Origin: Acholeplasma laidlawii
Lineage (GTDB): Bacteria; Bacillota_I; Bacilli_A; Acholeplasmatales; Acholeplasmataceae
Length of the DNA: 64,000 nt
Assembly (NCBI RefSeq): GCF_015709225.1
Contig: NZ_JADNRS010000053.1
Span: 62,001-126,000 of the forward strand
Direction: 5' to 3'
Position numbers and translations under genes: made by a program. Below the pieces are notes generated by a model. The model ran no database searches, had not been told where the DNA came from, and saw nothing but the letters and a program-made list of their open reading frames with translations. Shown here piece after piece: positions 1 through 8,526 of this stretch (position 1 is its first letter; the number at the start of each line of letters is the position of its first letter).

Positions 1-2
1 AT

Positions 3-1160
3 CCAAATTCTACAACTTTCCCTTCTACTTTAAAACAACTTGATTTGTCTAAACTGTTAGTTGAAGAAATATTAGCGATGGGTTTTGATGCGAGATTAGA
101 TAAAGACGGTTACGTTTACGCTAAAATTGATTCTAATGTCGATAAGAAAGTACCAAGTATTGGTTTTATTGCACACGTGGATACTTCTCCAGATGCACCA
201 GGTAAAGGTGTAAATCCTAGAATTATTAAAAACTATGATGGTTCTTTAATTAAACTAAATGATACATTTCAAATGCATCCAGATAAATATCCTTCTTTAA
301 AAAAGGTTATTGGTGAAGATATTATCGTTACTGATGGAAACACTTTGTTAGGCGCTGATGATAAAGCAGGGGTTGCAGAAATTATGGAGCTACTCCATAG
401 AATAGCTGATGATAAAACAATCAAACATGGTGATATCTATATTTGTTTCACACCTGATGAAGAAATTGGACAAGGTGCCGACAGATTTGACTATGACTGG
501 TTTAAAGCAGACTTTGCATATACTTTAGATGGCAGTGAAGTTGGTGGTATTGAATATGAAAACTTTAATGCTGCAAGTGCAGATGTTACATTCATTGGTA
601 ACTCTATACACCCTGGTAGTGCTAAAAATAAAATGATTAACGCACTTCACCTACAAATGGAGTTCCATAGTATGTTACCTAAGTTTTTAGATCCAGCAAT
701 TACTGAAGGTTACGAAGGCTTTAATCACTTATCCAATGTAGTTGGTCAAGTTGAAGAAGCTTTTGCTCACTATATTATTAGAAATCACCACATGACTAAG
801 TTTTTAGAACAACAAAAAACTTTTGAAGTTATCAAAAACTATATGAATGAAAAGTATGGTTATGAAGCTGTTGTATTAAACATTAAAGAATCGTACCTAA
901 ATATGTATGAAATCATAAAAGATCACATGTACGTGATTGATTATGCAGTAAAAGCCACAAAAGCTGCAGGCTTAACGCCTAAATTTGAAGCTATTCGTGG
1001 GGGTACAGATGGTGCTAGATTAACTTATGGAGGACTTATTTGTCCTAACCTTGGTACGGGTGCATATCACTTCCATGGTCGTTTAGAGTTTGCAAGTATT
1101 AACCAAATGGAAAAAGCTGTTGAAGTCATGTTCAACATTATAAAGGAAGTACAAAAATAA
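3..1160 (+). CDS. pepT: Peptidase T (tripeptidase), 5' end cut by the window
   Basis: M20B-family zinc aminopeptidase that removes the N-terminal residue from tripeptides in the cytoplasm. The reading frame is open to the first bases of the window, and the first codons (PNSTTFPST...KQLDLSKLL) match the PepT N-terminus, so the gene starts upstream. The TTG at 45 is internal. Metal-site motifs are all visible: IAHVDTSPD, GADDKAGVAE, TPDEEIGQGAD with the catalytic Glu pair, LDGSEVGG, and the C-terminal YHFHGRLEF His. About 386 residues are present against a usual length of about 410. The next gene follows after 16 bp and has its own strong SD. Confidence 0.95.
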   Translation, partial: PNSTTFPSTLKQLDLSKLLVEEILAMGFDARLDKDGYVYAKIDSNVDKKVPSIGFIAHVDTSPDAPGKGVNPRIIKNYDGSLIKLNDTFQMHPDKYPSLKKVIGEDIIVTDGNTLLGADDKAGVAEIMELLHRIADDKTIKHGDIYICFTPDEEIGQGADRFDYDWFKADFAYTLDGSEVGGIEYENFNAASADVTFIGNSIHPGSAKNKMINALHLQMEFHSMLPKFLDPAITEGYEGFNHLSNVVGQVEEAFAHYIIRNHHMTKFLEQQKTFEVIKNYMNEKYGYEAVVLNIKESYLNMYEIIKDHMYVIDYAVKATKAAGLTPKFEAIRGGTDGARLTYGGLICPNLGTGAYHFHGRLEFASINQMEKAVEVMFNIIKEVQK

Positions 1161-1176
1161 AAGGAGGTTTTATTTT

Positions 1177-2172
1177 ATGTATGTAGCAAACCCAGATAGA
1201 TACCAAAAGATGAAGTATCGTAGATTAGGTAACAGTGGTTTAGTGTTACCTGTGCTATCTTTTGGTATGTGGTATAACTTTGGTGAGCATAATGATTATG
1301 AAACATCCAAAGCAATGATATTAAAAGCATTTGATCATGGTATAACACACTTTGATCTTGCAAATAATTATGGTCCACCTCTGGGACATGCAGAGACTGT
1401 TATGGGTCGTATATTAAAAGACAGTCTTATAGCTTATAGAGATGAAATTATCATTTCTACTAAAGCAGGTTTTAGAATGCACGATGGTCCTTATCAAGAT
1501 GGTGGTTCAAGAAAGTATTTAATGTCTTCTCTTGATCAATCACTTAATAGATTAGGTATTCCTTATGTAGATATCTTCTACCATCATAGATATGATAGTC
1601 AAACAAGTTTAAGAGAAACAATGATTGCATTAAGAGACATTGTTTTAAGTGGTAAAGCCTTATATATAGGTTTATCCAACTATAATGCAGAACAACTAAA
1701 AAACGCTCACAAGATACTTGATGAGCTAAACGTTCCATATGTAATTACCCAACCAAGTTACTCAATGTTAAATCGTTGGCTTGAAAAAGATAATTTATTA
1801 GAAACTCAGTCTAAATTAGGTGGTGGTGTTATATGTTACTCAGCACTTCAACAAGGCTTACTTACTAATAAGTACATTACCGGTATCCCAAGTGATTCAC
1901 GTGCTAAAAATCCAGATGCACTTTGGTTTAAAGAAAAAGATGTCACACCTGAAGTTGTAGAAAAGTTAAAGAAACTCGACTTAATCGCATCCAAACGCGG
2001 TCAAACAATTGCTCAAATGGCACTTGTTTGGACCTTAAGAGATGAAAGGATGACTTCAACTTTAATTTCTACATCCAAGCCAAAACAATTAGAAGAAAAC
2101 TTAGCTGCACTAGACAACATGAGTTTTACTGAAGATGAACTACAAAAAATCAATGATATTCTAAATAGTTAG
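1177..2172 (+). CDS. Aldo/keto reductase, YghZ / Kv-beta-like
   Basis: NADPH-dependent aldo/keto reductase of 331 residues. It resembles the E. coli YghZ (L-glyceraldehyde-3-phosphate reductase) group, with the N-terminal MKYRRLGNSGLVLPVLSFG. The catalytic tetrad is visible at about Asp60, Tyr65 (FDLANNYGPP), Lys96 (ISTKAGFR) and His136/137 (FYHHRYD). The conserved SNYNAEQL strand and the C-terminal STSKPKQLEENL nucleotide-binding segment are present. AAAGGAGG lies 11 bp before the ATG. The likely role is detoxification of methylglyoxal or other aldehydes, inferred from the family. It is followed by a bidirectional terminator. Confidence 0.9.
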   Translation: MYVANPDRYQKMKYRRLGNSGLVLPVLSFGMWYNFGEHNDYETSKAMILKAFDHGITHFDLANNYGPPLGHAETVMGRILKDSLIAYRDEIIISTKAGFRMHDGPYQDGGSRKYLMSSLDQSLNRLGIPYVDIFYHHRYDSQTSLRETMIALRDIVLSGKALYIGLSNYNAEQLKNAHKILDELNVPYVITQPSYSMLNRWLEKDNLLETQSKLGGGVICYSALQQGLLTNKYITGIPSDSRAKNPDALWFKEKDVTPEVVEKLKKLDLIASKRGQTIAQMALVWTLRDERMTSTLISTSKPKQLEENLAALDNMSFTEDELQKINDILNS

Positions 2173-2179
2173 TATAGAT

Positions 2180-2206
2180 AAAGGCACCTAATCAAGGTGC
2201 CTTTAT
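2180..2206. terminator. Bidirectional terminator between convergent genes
   Basis: AAAGGCACCT and AGGTGCCTTT form a 10-bp stem with a 5-nt loop between the stop of the + strand aldo/keto reductase and the stop of the - strand ATPase. A/T tracts on both sides let it serve both strands. Confidence 0.85.
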
Positions 2207-2208
2207 AT

Positions 2209-3426
2209 TTATAACTTATTAAAATAACCTTCCAAATATAGATTAAGTAACTTCTTATCTTTTCTTATACCTAGAGAATTTAAATAATTTAGTTGAATGA
2301 ACTGGTCCTTTGCAACATAAATCATTTCTTTAAAATCAAAGTGACTACTATCAAACAACAACATATCGTGTGTTGTACAGTTTAGTCTTATATGTTTTAG
2401 GTTCAAGATAGGTCGCACTTTTTTTAACAGCAACGTAAATAATGTATGATCGATATGACTTGTCACATCATCTATAAAGATATAGTCATTTATCTTAGCA
2501 TTTGAAATCATCATACTTAATACAAGAATTGCTTTTTCACCTTTGGATAGGTCGCTAAAGTTAAGTATATGTCCATCATCATAATATACATCAATAGCAT
2601 GTATAGATAATTCATTTAAATTTCTACCACTTAATTTGTAAAACTCATTATATACTTCAACAAAGAAGTTTGATGTATTAAACTTCGTGACATGATTTCT
2701 GAACTCATCAAGTAGATGATCATAGCGATGTCTATTTAAACGGTACCTTAAATCATCTAATGATATCTCTTTATATTGAAGTGAATGTATATGAGGTAGT
2801 GCAGACTGTACTAATTTTAATACACTAACATAATGACTCTCATCCATATCTGTGTAGAAATTGATATGGTCATTAGGTTTTAAGAACTTTAACTTTTGGA
2901 TGTAGTCAGCAAGCTTGGATAGTATTAAGGCACCCTTACTTTCAGAAAAGTCCTTTAATCTTAGATGATTTAAGATAAACTCACGTCTATCAAATCTCAA
3001 ATCATATAGATAGGTTTTAAATCGATCAAAATCAAATGGTGTAAAAATCTTTTCTAATTTATCGCCTATTGTTATGTCATATCCATCTCTAATGAAATAG
3101 ATATATTTAGATGTCTTAGTGACTTGTTCTAATGATTCATAGATAATTTCACTTTTATCATAATTAAGTGTTGTATGATAATGAATGATTTGATTATCTA
3201 TCATGAACTCAAAAGTATAAGTACTCTTTATTTCATTAGGTATACGTTCAATTGAGCGCATGCCATATAAAAATACTTCTTTAAACTGTTTGATAGCTTC
3301 AAACACAAGTGATTTACCAGAACCTACTTTGCCAAATAACATGTTAAAGATAAGACCTTCATCAAACTTTAGTGAAATCTCATCCTTGATTGCTTTAAAA
3401 TTTGATATTTTTATATTATTTATCAT
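2209..3426 (-). CDS. SMC/RecF-like AAA ATPase (AAA15/AAA21 type)
   Basis: A 405-residue ATP-binding protein. It begins INNIKISNFKAIKDEISLKF, the usual start of RecF/SMC-like ATPases. Walker A is GKVGSGKS at residues 32-39, the ABC signature is LSKGEK at about 293, and Walker B is YIFIDDVTS at about 313-321. A long, poorly conserved insert lies between them. The Walker B acidic pair is DD instead of DE. Proteins of this build include OLD-like nucleases and abortive-infection ATPases, but no TOPRIM or nuclease domain is visible here and no partner gene adjoins it. It is a single-gene unit facing divergently from metN. The function is unknown. Confidence 0.7.
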   Translation of the reverse strand: MINNIKISNFKAIKDEISLKFDEGLIFNMLFGKVGSGKSLVFEAIKQFKEVFLYGMRSIERIPNEIKSTYTFEFMIDNQIIHYHTTLNYDKSEIIYESLEQVTKTSKYIYFIRDGYDITIGDKLEKIFTPFDFDRFKTYLYDLRFDRREFILNHLRLKDFSESKGALILSKLADYIQKLKFLKPNDHINFYTDMDESHYVSVLKLVQSALPHIHSLQYKEISLDDLRYRLNRHRYDHLLDEFRNHVTKFNTSNFFVEVYNEFYKLSGRNLNELSIHAIDVYYDDGHILNFSDLSKGEKAILVLSMMISNAKINDYIFIDDVTSHIDHTLFTLLLKKVRPILNLKHIRLNCTTHDMLLFDSSHFDFKEMIYVAKDQFIQLNYLNSLGIRKDKKLLNLYLEGYFNKL

Positions 3427-3573
3427 TTTTTTCGTGATTCCTTATTTATATTTTGCTATTAAATGCATCTCTATAGTCTATCTTACGATTATTTCGTTTT
3501 TATTGCAAGAAGTTAGTAAAATAAGTTGACTATATATATAATATACAAGAATTCAAAAAGGATAATGATATAT

Positions 3574-4305
3574 ATGATTAAGTTAGAACATATAAGTAAA
3601 TCATTTAAGACAAAAAAAAGCAATGTTTGTGCACTAGATGATATTTCACTAGAAATACAAGATGGTGAGATATTTGGTATTATTGGAAAAAGCGGCGTTG
3701 GTAAATCCACATTATTAAAAATACTTTCTTTATCGATGATGTATGATACCGGTACATATATATTAATGGATAAAGATGTTAAAACATTAACACATAAAGA
3801 GAAGGTAAAACTTTTACAAGATACTTCATTTATTTATCAAAACTTTTCCTTACTTTATAACCTAAATATTTTAGACAATGTAAGTTTGCCTTTAAAGTTA
3901 CGTGGTGTTGATAAGTTAACTCGTTATAAAAAGGCTAAAGAGATGTTGGCCTTTGTTGGATTAGATTCTAAAGCATTAGATTACCCGATTACCTTATCTG
4001 GTGGTGAGGCACAGCGTATAAGTATTGCTAGAGCATTAATTACTGATCCTAAGTTGTTATTCTTAGATGAACCCACTTCTGCACTTGATGAAGAAACTGC
4101 TTACGATATTTTAAAACTTATAAGAAAACTCCATGAGACCTTTAAACCTACGATTGTATTTGTCTCTCACCAAATACAATCCATCAAGTATCTATGTGAC
4201 CGTGTAATGATGCTTCATGATAATAAGATAAAGCATATTGGAAAAATAGCTAAATTAAGTACGCTAACTACGACATATGATGCCATATGGGGTGATGTAC
4301 TATGA
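3574..4305 (+). CDS. metN: Methionine ABC transporter ATP-binding protein
   Basis: ATPase subunit of a MetNIQ-type D/L-methionine importer. From the chosen start the protein has 243 residues: Walker A GKSGVGKS at 38-45, signature LSGGEAQR at 141-148, Walker B LLFLDEP at 161-167, and H-loop FVSHQ. An in-frame ATG at 3565 lies too close to the AAAAAGG SD (about 3556-3561); ATG 3574 is properly spaced. Typical MetN has about 340 residues with a C-terminal NIL/ACT domain that mediates trans-inhibition by methionine. That domain is absent here. The gene overlaps metI by ATGA. No S-box is visible in the upstream gap. Assignment to methionine rests on the neighbouring MetQ-like protein. Confidence 0.85.
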   Translation: MIKLEHISKSFKTKKSNVCALDDISLEIQDGEIFGIIGKSGVGKSTLLKILSLSMMYDTGTYILMDKDVKTLTHKEKVKLLQDTSFIYQNFSLLYNLNILDNVSLPLKLRGVDKLTRYKKAKEMLAFVGLDSKALDYPITLSGGEAQRISIARALITDPKLLFLDEPTSALDEETAYDILKLIRKLHETFKPTIVFVSHQIQSIKYLCDRVMMLHDNKIKHIGKIAKLSTLTTTYDAIWGDVL

Positions 4306-4982
4306 TGATGTTTATAAGTCAACCTGATCAACTAAAACTCATAGATGCCACACTTGAAACATTTAACCTATTACTCGTTAGTACACTGATATCTTTACCA
4401 ATTGGAAGTTTACTTGGTATGCTGTTTGCACTTTATGAAAAGAAAGTATTTCATAAGTTTAAGTCCATTGTATCAGTACTTTCTATCTTGGTAAGTGTCA
4501 TACGTTCAATTCCCTTTGTCCTACTCATGGTCATCATCATACCTACATCGTTTGATCTATTTGGTACAAGTATTGGTTTTATACCATCCATTATGGCCTT
4601 AAGTTTGATTGGCATAGCTACCTTATCTAGATTAATTGAACAAGCGATTATTGATATGAACCCTATGATATTTGATATTGCACACACAATGGGTGCATCT
4701 AAATATCAGTTATTCAAAGAGTTTATCTTTGTAGAGGCAAGATCATCCATTATCTTAGCACTTACTTCATTTATCGTAAGTCTACTCGCTTATTCTTCTG
4801 TGGTTTACATTATCGGTGGTGGAGGATTAGGCTATACCGCTATTCAAATAGGATATTATTCACCTGTGGGTAAAACCTTAATGTGGGCTTCAACCATAAT
4901 TATGATTTTAATCGTCCAAGTAGTTCAACTACTTGGTAATATACTTGCAAATTATTTAAACAAAAAGAAAAGAGGTCATTAA
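4302..4982 (+). CDS. metI: Methionine ABC transporter permease
   Basis: Integral membrane permease of 226 residues with five or six hydrophobic segments. It carries the MetI-type opening (ATLETFNLLLVSTLISLPIG). The EAA loop is seen as AHTMGASKYQLFKEFIFVEARSS, which docks on MetN. It starts at the ATGA overlap with metN and ends one base before the metQ ATG, so the three genes form one translationally coupled operon. Confidence 0.9.
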   Translation: MMMFISQPDQLKLIDATLETFNLLLVSTLISLPIGSLLGMLFALYEKKVFHKFKSIVSVLSILVSVIRSIPFVLLMVIIIPTSFDLFGTSIGFIPSIMALSLIGIATLSRLIEQAIIDMNPMIFDIAHTMGASKYQLFKEFIFVEARSSIILALTSFIVSLLAYSSVVYIIGGGGLGYTAIQIGYYSPVGKTLMWASTIIMILIVQVVQLLGNILANYLNKKKRGH

Positions 4983-4983
4983 C

Positions 4984-5787
4984 ATGAAAAAATTATTACT
5001 TATAACGACAACTATACTATTAGGCTTATTAACTGCTTGTACATCCGGTGATGATGTATTAAAAATTGGTGTAAACTTTTATCCAATGCCTGAGTTACTC
5101 GATTTAATTGAAGCGGATTTATTAGAACAGGGCATTAAAATTGAACAAGTTCAAATGGACTACAACGTATTAAACACACCACTAAATAACGGTGAAATTG
5201 CTGGGAATATGGTGCAACACCAATACTTTATGGAATTTTTTAACAAGGCGAATGATGCAGAACTTGTGATTGCACAGCCCATATACCATTCCTACTTCGC
5301 TTTATATTCAGGTGTTTATGATACTATAGGTGATATTCCAAATGGTACAACAATTTATATACCTGAGGATGAAGTCAATCTACCTAGAGCTTTAATCTTA
5401 CTAGAAAGTTTAGGATTGATTACTTTAAAGGAAGGTATTGATGTTACTGCTACATTAACAGATATTGAAACAAACCCTAAGTCACTTGTATTTGAAACAA
5501 GATCGCTTGGTACAACATCTAGTGCATACCACTCAGATGGTTCTAAATTAGCAATTATGTATCCAACCTATGCAAGAGATACAAACAATCAACTGATGGA
5601 TGATAGTGAGGTTTTAGCTTATGAGACTCTAAATGATTTGACAAAAACCTACGCCATTAGTTTTGTTACTAGAAGGGATAATTTAAACGATCCTAAGATT
5701 CAAACATTTATCGATATTCTTACATCAGATAAAGTAAGAACTTGGTTAGAAACAAATTATGGTTGGGCAGCAACACCTGCATTTTAA
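4984..5787 (+). CDS. metQ: Methionine-binding lipoprotein, NlpA/MetQ family
   Basis: Extracellular lipid-anchored substrate-binding protein of 267 residues. A signal peptide ends in the lipobox LLTAC at about residues 15-19. The mature part is NLPA-like: LKIGVNFYPMPELLD, then NTPLNNGEIAGNMVQHQYFMEF, which corresponds to the family's LNDGxxDAxxFQHxxY region, and a GWAATPAF C-terminus. The usual ADVAVINGNYA motif is weak, so the ligand could differ from methionine. The gene ends in front of a hairpin that also contains mscS control signals. Confidence 0.85.
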   Translation: MKKLLLITTTILLGLLTACTSGDDVLKIGVNFYPMPELLDLIEADLLEQGIKIEQVQMDYNVLNTPLNNGEIAGNMVQHQYFMEFFNKANDAELVIAQPIYHSYFALYSGVYDTIGDIPNGTTIYIPEDEVNLPRALILLESLGLITLKEGIDVTATLTDIETNPKSLVFETRSLGTTSSAYHSDGSKLAIMYPTYARDTNNQLMDDSEVLAYETLNDLTKTYAISFVTRRDNLNDPKIQTFIDILTSDKVRTWLETNYGWAATPAF

Positions 5788-5790
5788 CAC

Positions 5791-5842
5791 TTTAAAAAAT
5801 ACCTCAAATATGTTATATTATTAACAAGTGAGGTATTTTTTT
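5791..5842 (+). promoter_or_regulatory. metQ terminator overlapping the mscS promoter and SD
   Basis: A 13-bp inverted repeat (5794-5806 with 5829-5841) ends in a T run and follows the metQ stop, which is terminator architecture. Its 3' arm contains the GAGGT SD of mscS. The 22-nt loop contains an extended -10 (TGTTATATT, 5811-5819) with TTTAAA 17 bp upstream at 5791. A transcript starting at about 5826 would lack the 5' arm and have a free SD, whereas readthrough RNA would hide it. The repeat is directly seen; the regulatory reading is inference. Confidence 0.6.
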
Positions 5843-6661
5843 ATGGATAATTTAAAATCATTTTTAACTTCTTGGCTTACAGGCTATAATATGGATCCTG
5901 TTTTAATCGGCTTAATTGTAACTACTGCTGCAATTATTGGTTGGGTATTAATTGGTTCAATTTTTCACATTGCAATTAAAATCTTCATTTCCAGACTTAA
6001 AGCAAAAGAAAGACATATGGTGCGCCGTCAACGTACAGTGACTGCACTCATTTTAGCCCTTATTAAGTACATGTTCTGGTTTGTTATGGCCATGATGGTA
6101 TTAAAAGAATTCGGCCTTGATTTAGCCCCTATTTTAGCCAGTGCTGGTATCTTAGGTTTTGCTGTTGGTTTTGGTGCACAAGAACTTATTAAAGACATGA
6201 TAGCTGGATTCTTTATAATATTTGAAGGTGCGATGAATGTAGGAGATTTTGTTGAAGTTGGTACCTTTTCAGGTACTGTTCAAGAAGTAGGAATCAGACG
6301 TACAAAAATCTTAAATTGGAAAAATGAATTGAGATTAGTGAATAATGGTGATATTAAGTCACTGACTAATTTTTCCGGTAAAGATTCTGTTGGTGTAGTA
6401 GAGTTTTTTGTATCTGCACAGTTTGATTTAAAGCACTTTACGAGTGATTCATTTAATGATTTACTTGCAAGCTACACAAAGTATGAGGTCATCACAGAAC
6501 TTCCAAGTTTCCAAGGTGTCGTAGATTCACAGTTACATAATTTAAAACTAAGAGTTATTTTTAAAACTCAAAATCAAAACCATTATAGTATCGAAAGAGA
6601 TTTAAGACGTGATATTCAAATCTTTATTCAAAACATTCGAGAAGAAACTAAAGTATTTTAG
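5843..6661 (+). CDS. mscS: Small-conductance mechanosensitive channel
   Basis: MscS-type channel of 272 residues that releases osmolytes on hypo-osmotic shock. It has three transmembrane segments at about 18-45, 65-90 and 97-125. The pore helix has the Gly/Ala-rich ASAGILGFAVGFGAQELIKD, followed by the beta domain VGDFVEVGTFSGTVQEVGIRRTKI. An in-frame codon at 5828 precedes the SD, so ATG 5843, 8 nt after GAGGT, is the start. The C-terminal cytoplasmic domain is short, as in YkuT/YggB-like channels of Firmicutes. Confidence 0.92.
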   Translation: MDNLKSFLTSWLTGYNMDPVLIGLIVTTAAIIGWVLIGSIFHIAIKIFISRLKAKERHMVRRQRTVTALILALIKYMFWFVMAMMVLKEFGLDLAPILASAGILGFAVGFGAQELIKDMIAGFFIIFEGAMNVGDFVEVGTFSGTVQEVGIRRTKILNWKNELRLVNNGDIKSLTNFSGKDSVGVVEFFVSAQFDLKHFTSDSFNDLLASYTKYEVITELPSFQGVVDSQLHNLKLRVIFKTQNQNHYSIERDLRRDIQIFIQNIREETKVF

Positions 6662-6669
6662 AAAAAACC

Positions 6670-6712
6670 GACTAGGTAAGAATGGGAGACATTCACTACC
6701 TAGTCTGTTTTT
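6670..6712 (+). terminator. mscS terminator
   Basis: GACTAGGTA and TACCTAGTC form the outer stem and GAATG/CATTC the inner stem, followed by TGTTTTTA just after the mscS stop. Confidence 0.8.
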
Positions 6713-6728
6713 ACTTTAATGAGAGGTA

Positions 6729-6795
6729 TATAACTAATATGGAGGTTAGAGGCTAGCAATAACAAACATGGAGGTTATCCTCCATATTAGTTATA
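6729..6795. repeat. Inverted repeat with a competing inner hairpin
   Basis: A perfect 17-bp inverted repeat (6729-6745 and 6779-6795) encloses a second copy of ATGGAGGTTA. That copy (6768-6774) can itself pair with 6779-6785 through a TTAT loop. Both pairings use the same right arm and so exclude each other. There is no T run behind it and no coding potential here, so it is not a standard terminator. Confidence 0.7.
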
Positions 6796-6859
6796 GGGCC
6801 TCAATTAATAAGGATGTTCCGATTACCAATAAGTAAATAAAAAGTGGTTATGACAAAAG

Positions 6860-6885
6860 AAAAGACGCAATTTCTGCGTCTTTTT
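6860..6885. terminator. Terminator of the NYN/DegV/CpsB operon
   Basis: AAAAGACGCA and TGCGTCTTTT form a 10-bp stem with a 5-nt loop. It lies 45 bp beyond the stop of the - strand NYN gene and has T tracts on both strands. Confidence 0.85.
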
Positions 6886-6894
6886 GATAGCACT

Positions 6895-6927
6895 ATTTGG
6901 GTTTTACACCATCTATTTTATAGAGCC
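6895..6927. repeat. Dispersed 33-bp repeat, copy 1
   Basis: This stretch matches 37781-37813 at 29 of 33 positions (core TTTTACACCAxCTATTTTA). It lies between a - strand stop codon and its terminator, as the second copy does. Read on the - strand it begins GGCTCT, like the ends of some ISL3-type insertion sequences, so it may be an IS-end relic. Confidence 0.6.
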
Positions 6928-6929
6928 AA

Positions 6930-7655
6930 TTATTGTTTGATTCGAATATAAGCTACCTTATCTTCATTTTTCACTTCAAAATCTTTGAAGGTTTTAAAGA
7001 AATTTAGGGCTTTTAATTTGGAACCATAGTTTACCGGGTCAAAACCGGGGCTCTTCTTTCTTAGTTGGTCAGCAACTATACTCCAGTATGCCCAACCATC
7101 ATCTTCTAAGTTGTCTTCAATAATTTTTTTAACTTCTTTGATAATTGTTTCCTTTTTAGGGATTAAAGAGTTACCATTTTTATCTTTACGTTCTTTTTTA
7201 GGTTCTAGTGCTTCTAGAATTTGGTCGATGTAGTAAAAACGTTCATAAGAATTAACTAATACTTCTGGAGTTTTTGACTCACCCATACCAATGAGATACA
7301 TATTATCTTCTTTTAATCTAATAATTAATTTTGTAAAGTCAGAATCACTTGAGACGATACAAAATGCATTCACCTTATTAGAATAGAGAAGATCCATAGC
7401 ATCAATAACTAACGTAAAGTCTGTGGCATTACCTTTATTTGATAGGTTTGCATATTGTTGGACGAAGGTAAGGCTGAATTTTTCAGCCTTACTACGCCAT
7501 GTTTTTAATCTTTCTTGACTCCAATCCCCGTAAACTCGGGCATTGGTAATTTTTCCATGCTTGTTAGATTCATTTATAATAATATCTAAATAAATTGGTG
7601 AGATATTATCTGCATCAATTAAGAGTGCAATCGTATAATCTCTATCTGACCTCAT
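6930..7655 (-). CDS. NYN-domain protein with C-terminal OST-HTH/LOTUS domain
   Basis: Putative PIN-like RNase of 241 residues (LabA/DUF88 class). The NYN domain at about 8-150 has the acidic site LLIDADN (Asp14, Asp16), NATDFTLVIDAMD and SSDSDFTKL. A linker is followed by a winged OST-HTH/LOTUS domain at about 165-240 (DGWAYWSIVADQLRKKSPGF...YGSKLKALNFF), an RNA-binding fold. It overlaps the DegV gene by ATGA and is the last gene of the polysaccharide-regulator operon. A role in RNA decay is likely from the family; a link to polysaccharide synthesis is only suggested by context. Confidence 0.85.
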   Translation of the reverse strand: MRSDRDYTIALLIDADNISPIYLDIIINESNKHGKITNARVYGDWSQERLKTWRSKAEKFSLTFVQQYANLSNKGNATDFTLVIDAMDLLYSNKVNAFCIVSSDSDFTKLIIRLKEDNMYLIGMGESKTPEVLVNSYERFYYIDQILEALEPKKERKDKNGNSLIPKKETIIKEVKKIIEDNLEDDGWAYWSIVADQLRKKSPGFDPVNYGSKLKALNFFKTFKDFEVKNEDKVAYIRIKQ

Positions 7656-8524
7656 CTATTTTGACCTATAAAGAACAGTGCAAGTGTACCATGTCCTGCA
7701 TGAGCACCAATAACTGGACCTAATGTATTAATTAAAAGGAACTCAACATCAAAATGTTCTTTAATCATTTCAGCTAATTTATTTGCATCTTCAAGTGCAT
7801 TTGCATGAGAGATAAATACTGTTTGCTTACCAGGTTTAGCGGTTTTTTGCATTTCCTCAAATAAACCTTTAACTGCTCGTTTACGTCCAATTGCTTTGTG
7901 ACGTGAGATGAGTTTACCTTCATCTGAAACGTGTAGGATAGGTTTAATGTTTGCAACCGTTGCAATAAAACCTGCAACTTTTGAAACACGACCACCACGT
8001 ACTAAATGAGATATATCATCTACTGTAAACCAATGAGCAACCGTAGGTGCTAACTTACTTGCAAATTCATAAGTTTCTTCAATGGTTAGTTTTTTATCCA
8101 TTGCCTCTTTGGCAGTTAAATAGACAATTAATCCTTCACCTAATGAAGCTGCTTTAGTATCAAGTAACATAATTTTTCTATCTTTAAATGTCTCTCTTAG
8201 TTCTTCTGCAGCAATTCTTGCGCTATTAAATGTACCTGATAATGCGGATGAGAATGCTAGAATTAAAACATCTTGTCCTGACTTTAAGATAGGTGTTAAT
8301 GTTTCAACATACTCTTCAGGGTTTACCTGGGAAGTTGTTGGTTTTGCTCCATTTTTAAGTTTTTCAAAAAACTCTGTAGGATCAAGTGCTCTATTGTCTA
8401 AGTAGTTCATGTACTCTTTACCATCTAAATTAAATTTTAGTGGCATTACATGTAATTTGAGTTCTTGTGCGATATGTTCAGGTAAATCCGTTGTAGAGTC
8501 TGTTAAAATTATAAATTTCGACAT
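7652..8524 (-). CDS. DegV family fatty-acid-binding protein
   Basis: DegV-fold protein of 290 residues. It has ILTDSTTDLPE at the N-terminus, KPTTSQVNPEEY, SSALSGTFNSAR and the C-terminal GPVIGAHAGHGTLALFF. Characterised members (FakB) bind fatty acids and present them to the kinase FakA; no fakA is in this window. It sits 2 bp after the CpsB-like gene and overlaps the NYN gene by ATGA, so all belong to one transcript. Confidence 0.92.
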   Translation of the reverse strand: MSKFIILTDSTTDLPEHIAQELKLHVMPLKFNLDGKEYMNYLDNRALDPTEFFEKLKNGAKPTTSQVNPEEYVETLTPILKSGQDVLILAFSSALSGTFNSARIAAEELRETFKDRKIMLLDTKAASLGEGLIVYLTAKEAMDKKLTIEETYEFASKLAPTVAHWFTVDDISHLVRGGRVSKVAGFIATVANIKPILHVSDEGKLISRHKAIGRKRAVKGLFEEMQKTAKPGKQTVFISHANALEDANKLAEMIKEHFDVEFLLINTLGPVIGAHAGHGTLALFFIGQNR

Positions 8525-8526
8525 TT

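Noticed and set aside
3526-3548. TTGACT and TATAAT as a metN promoter
   Set aside because: The two boxes are only 5 bp apart, so they cannot form one promoter; no better pair was clear.
3427-3573. S-box or other riboswitch before metNIQ
   Set aside because: None of the SAM-I core sequences occurs on the + strand here.
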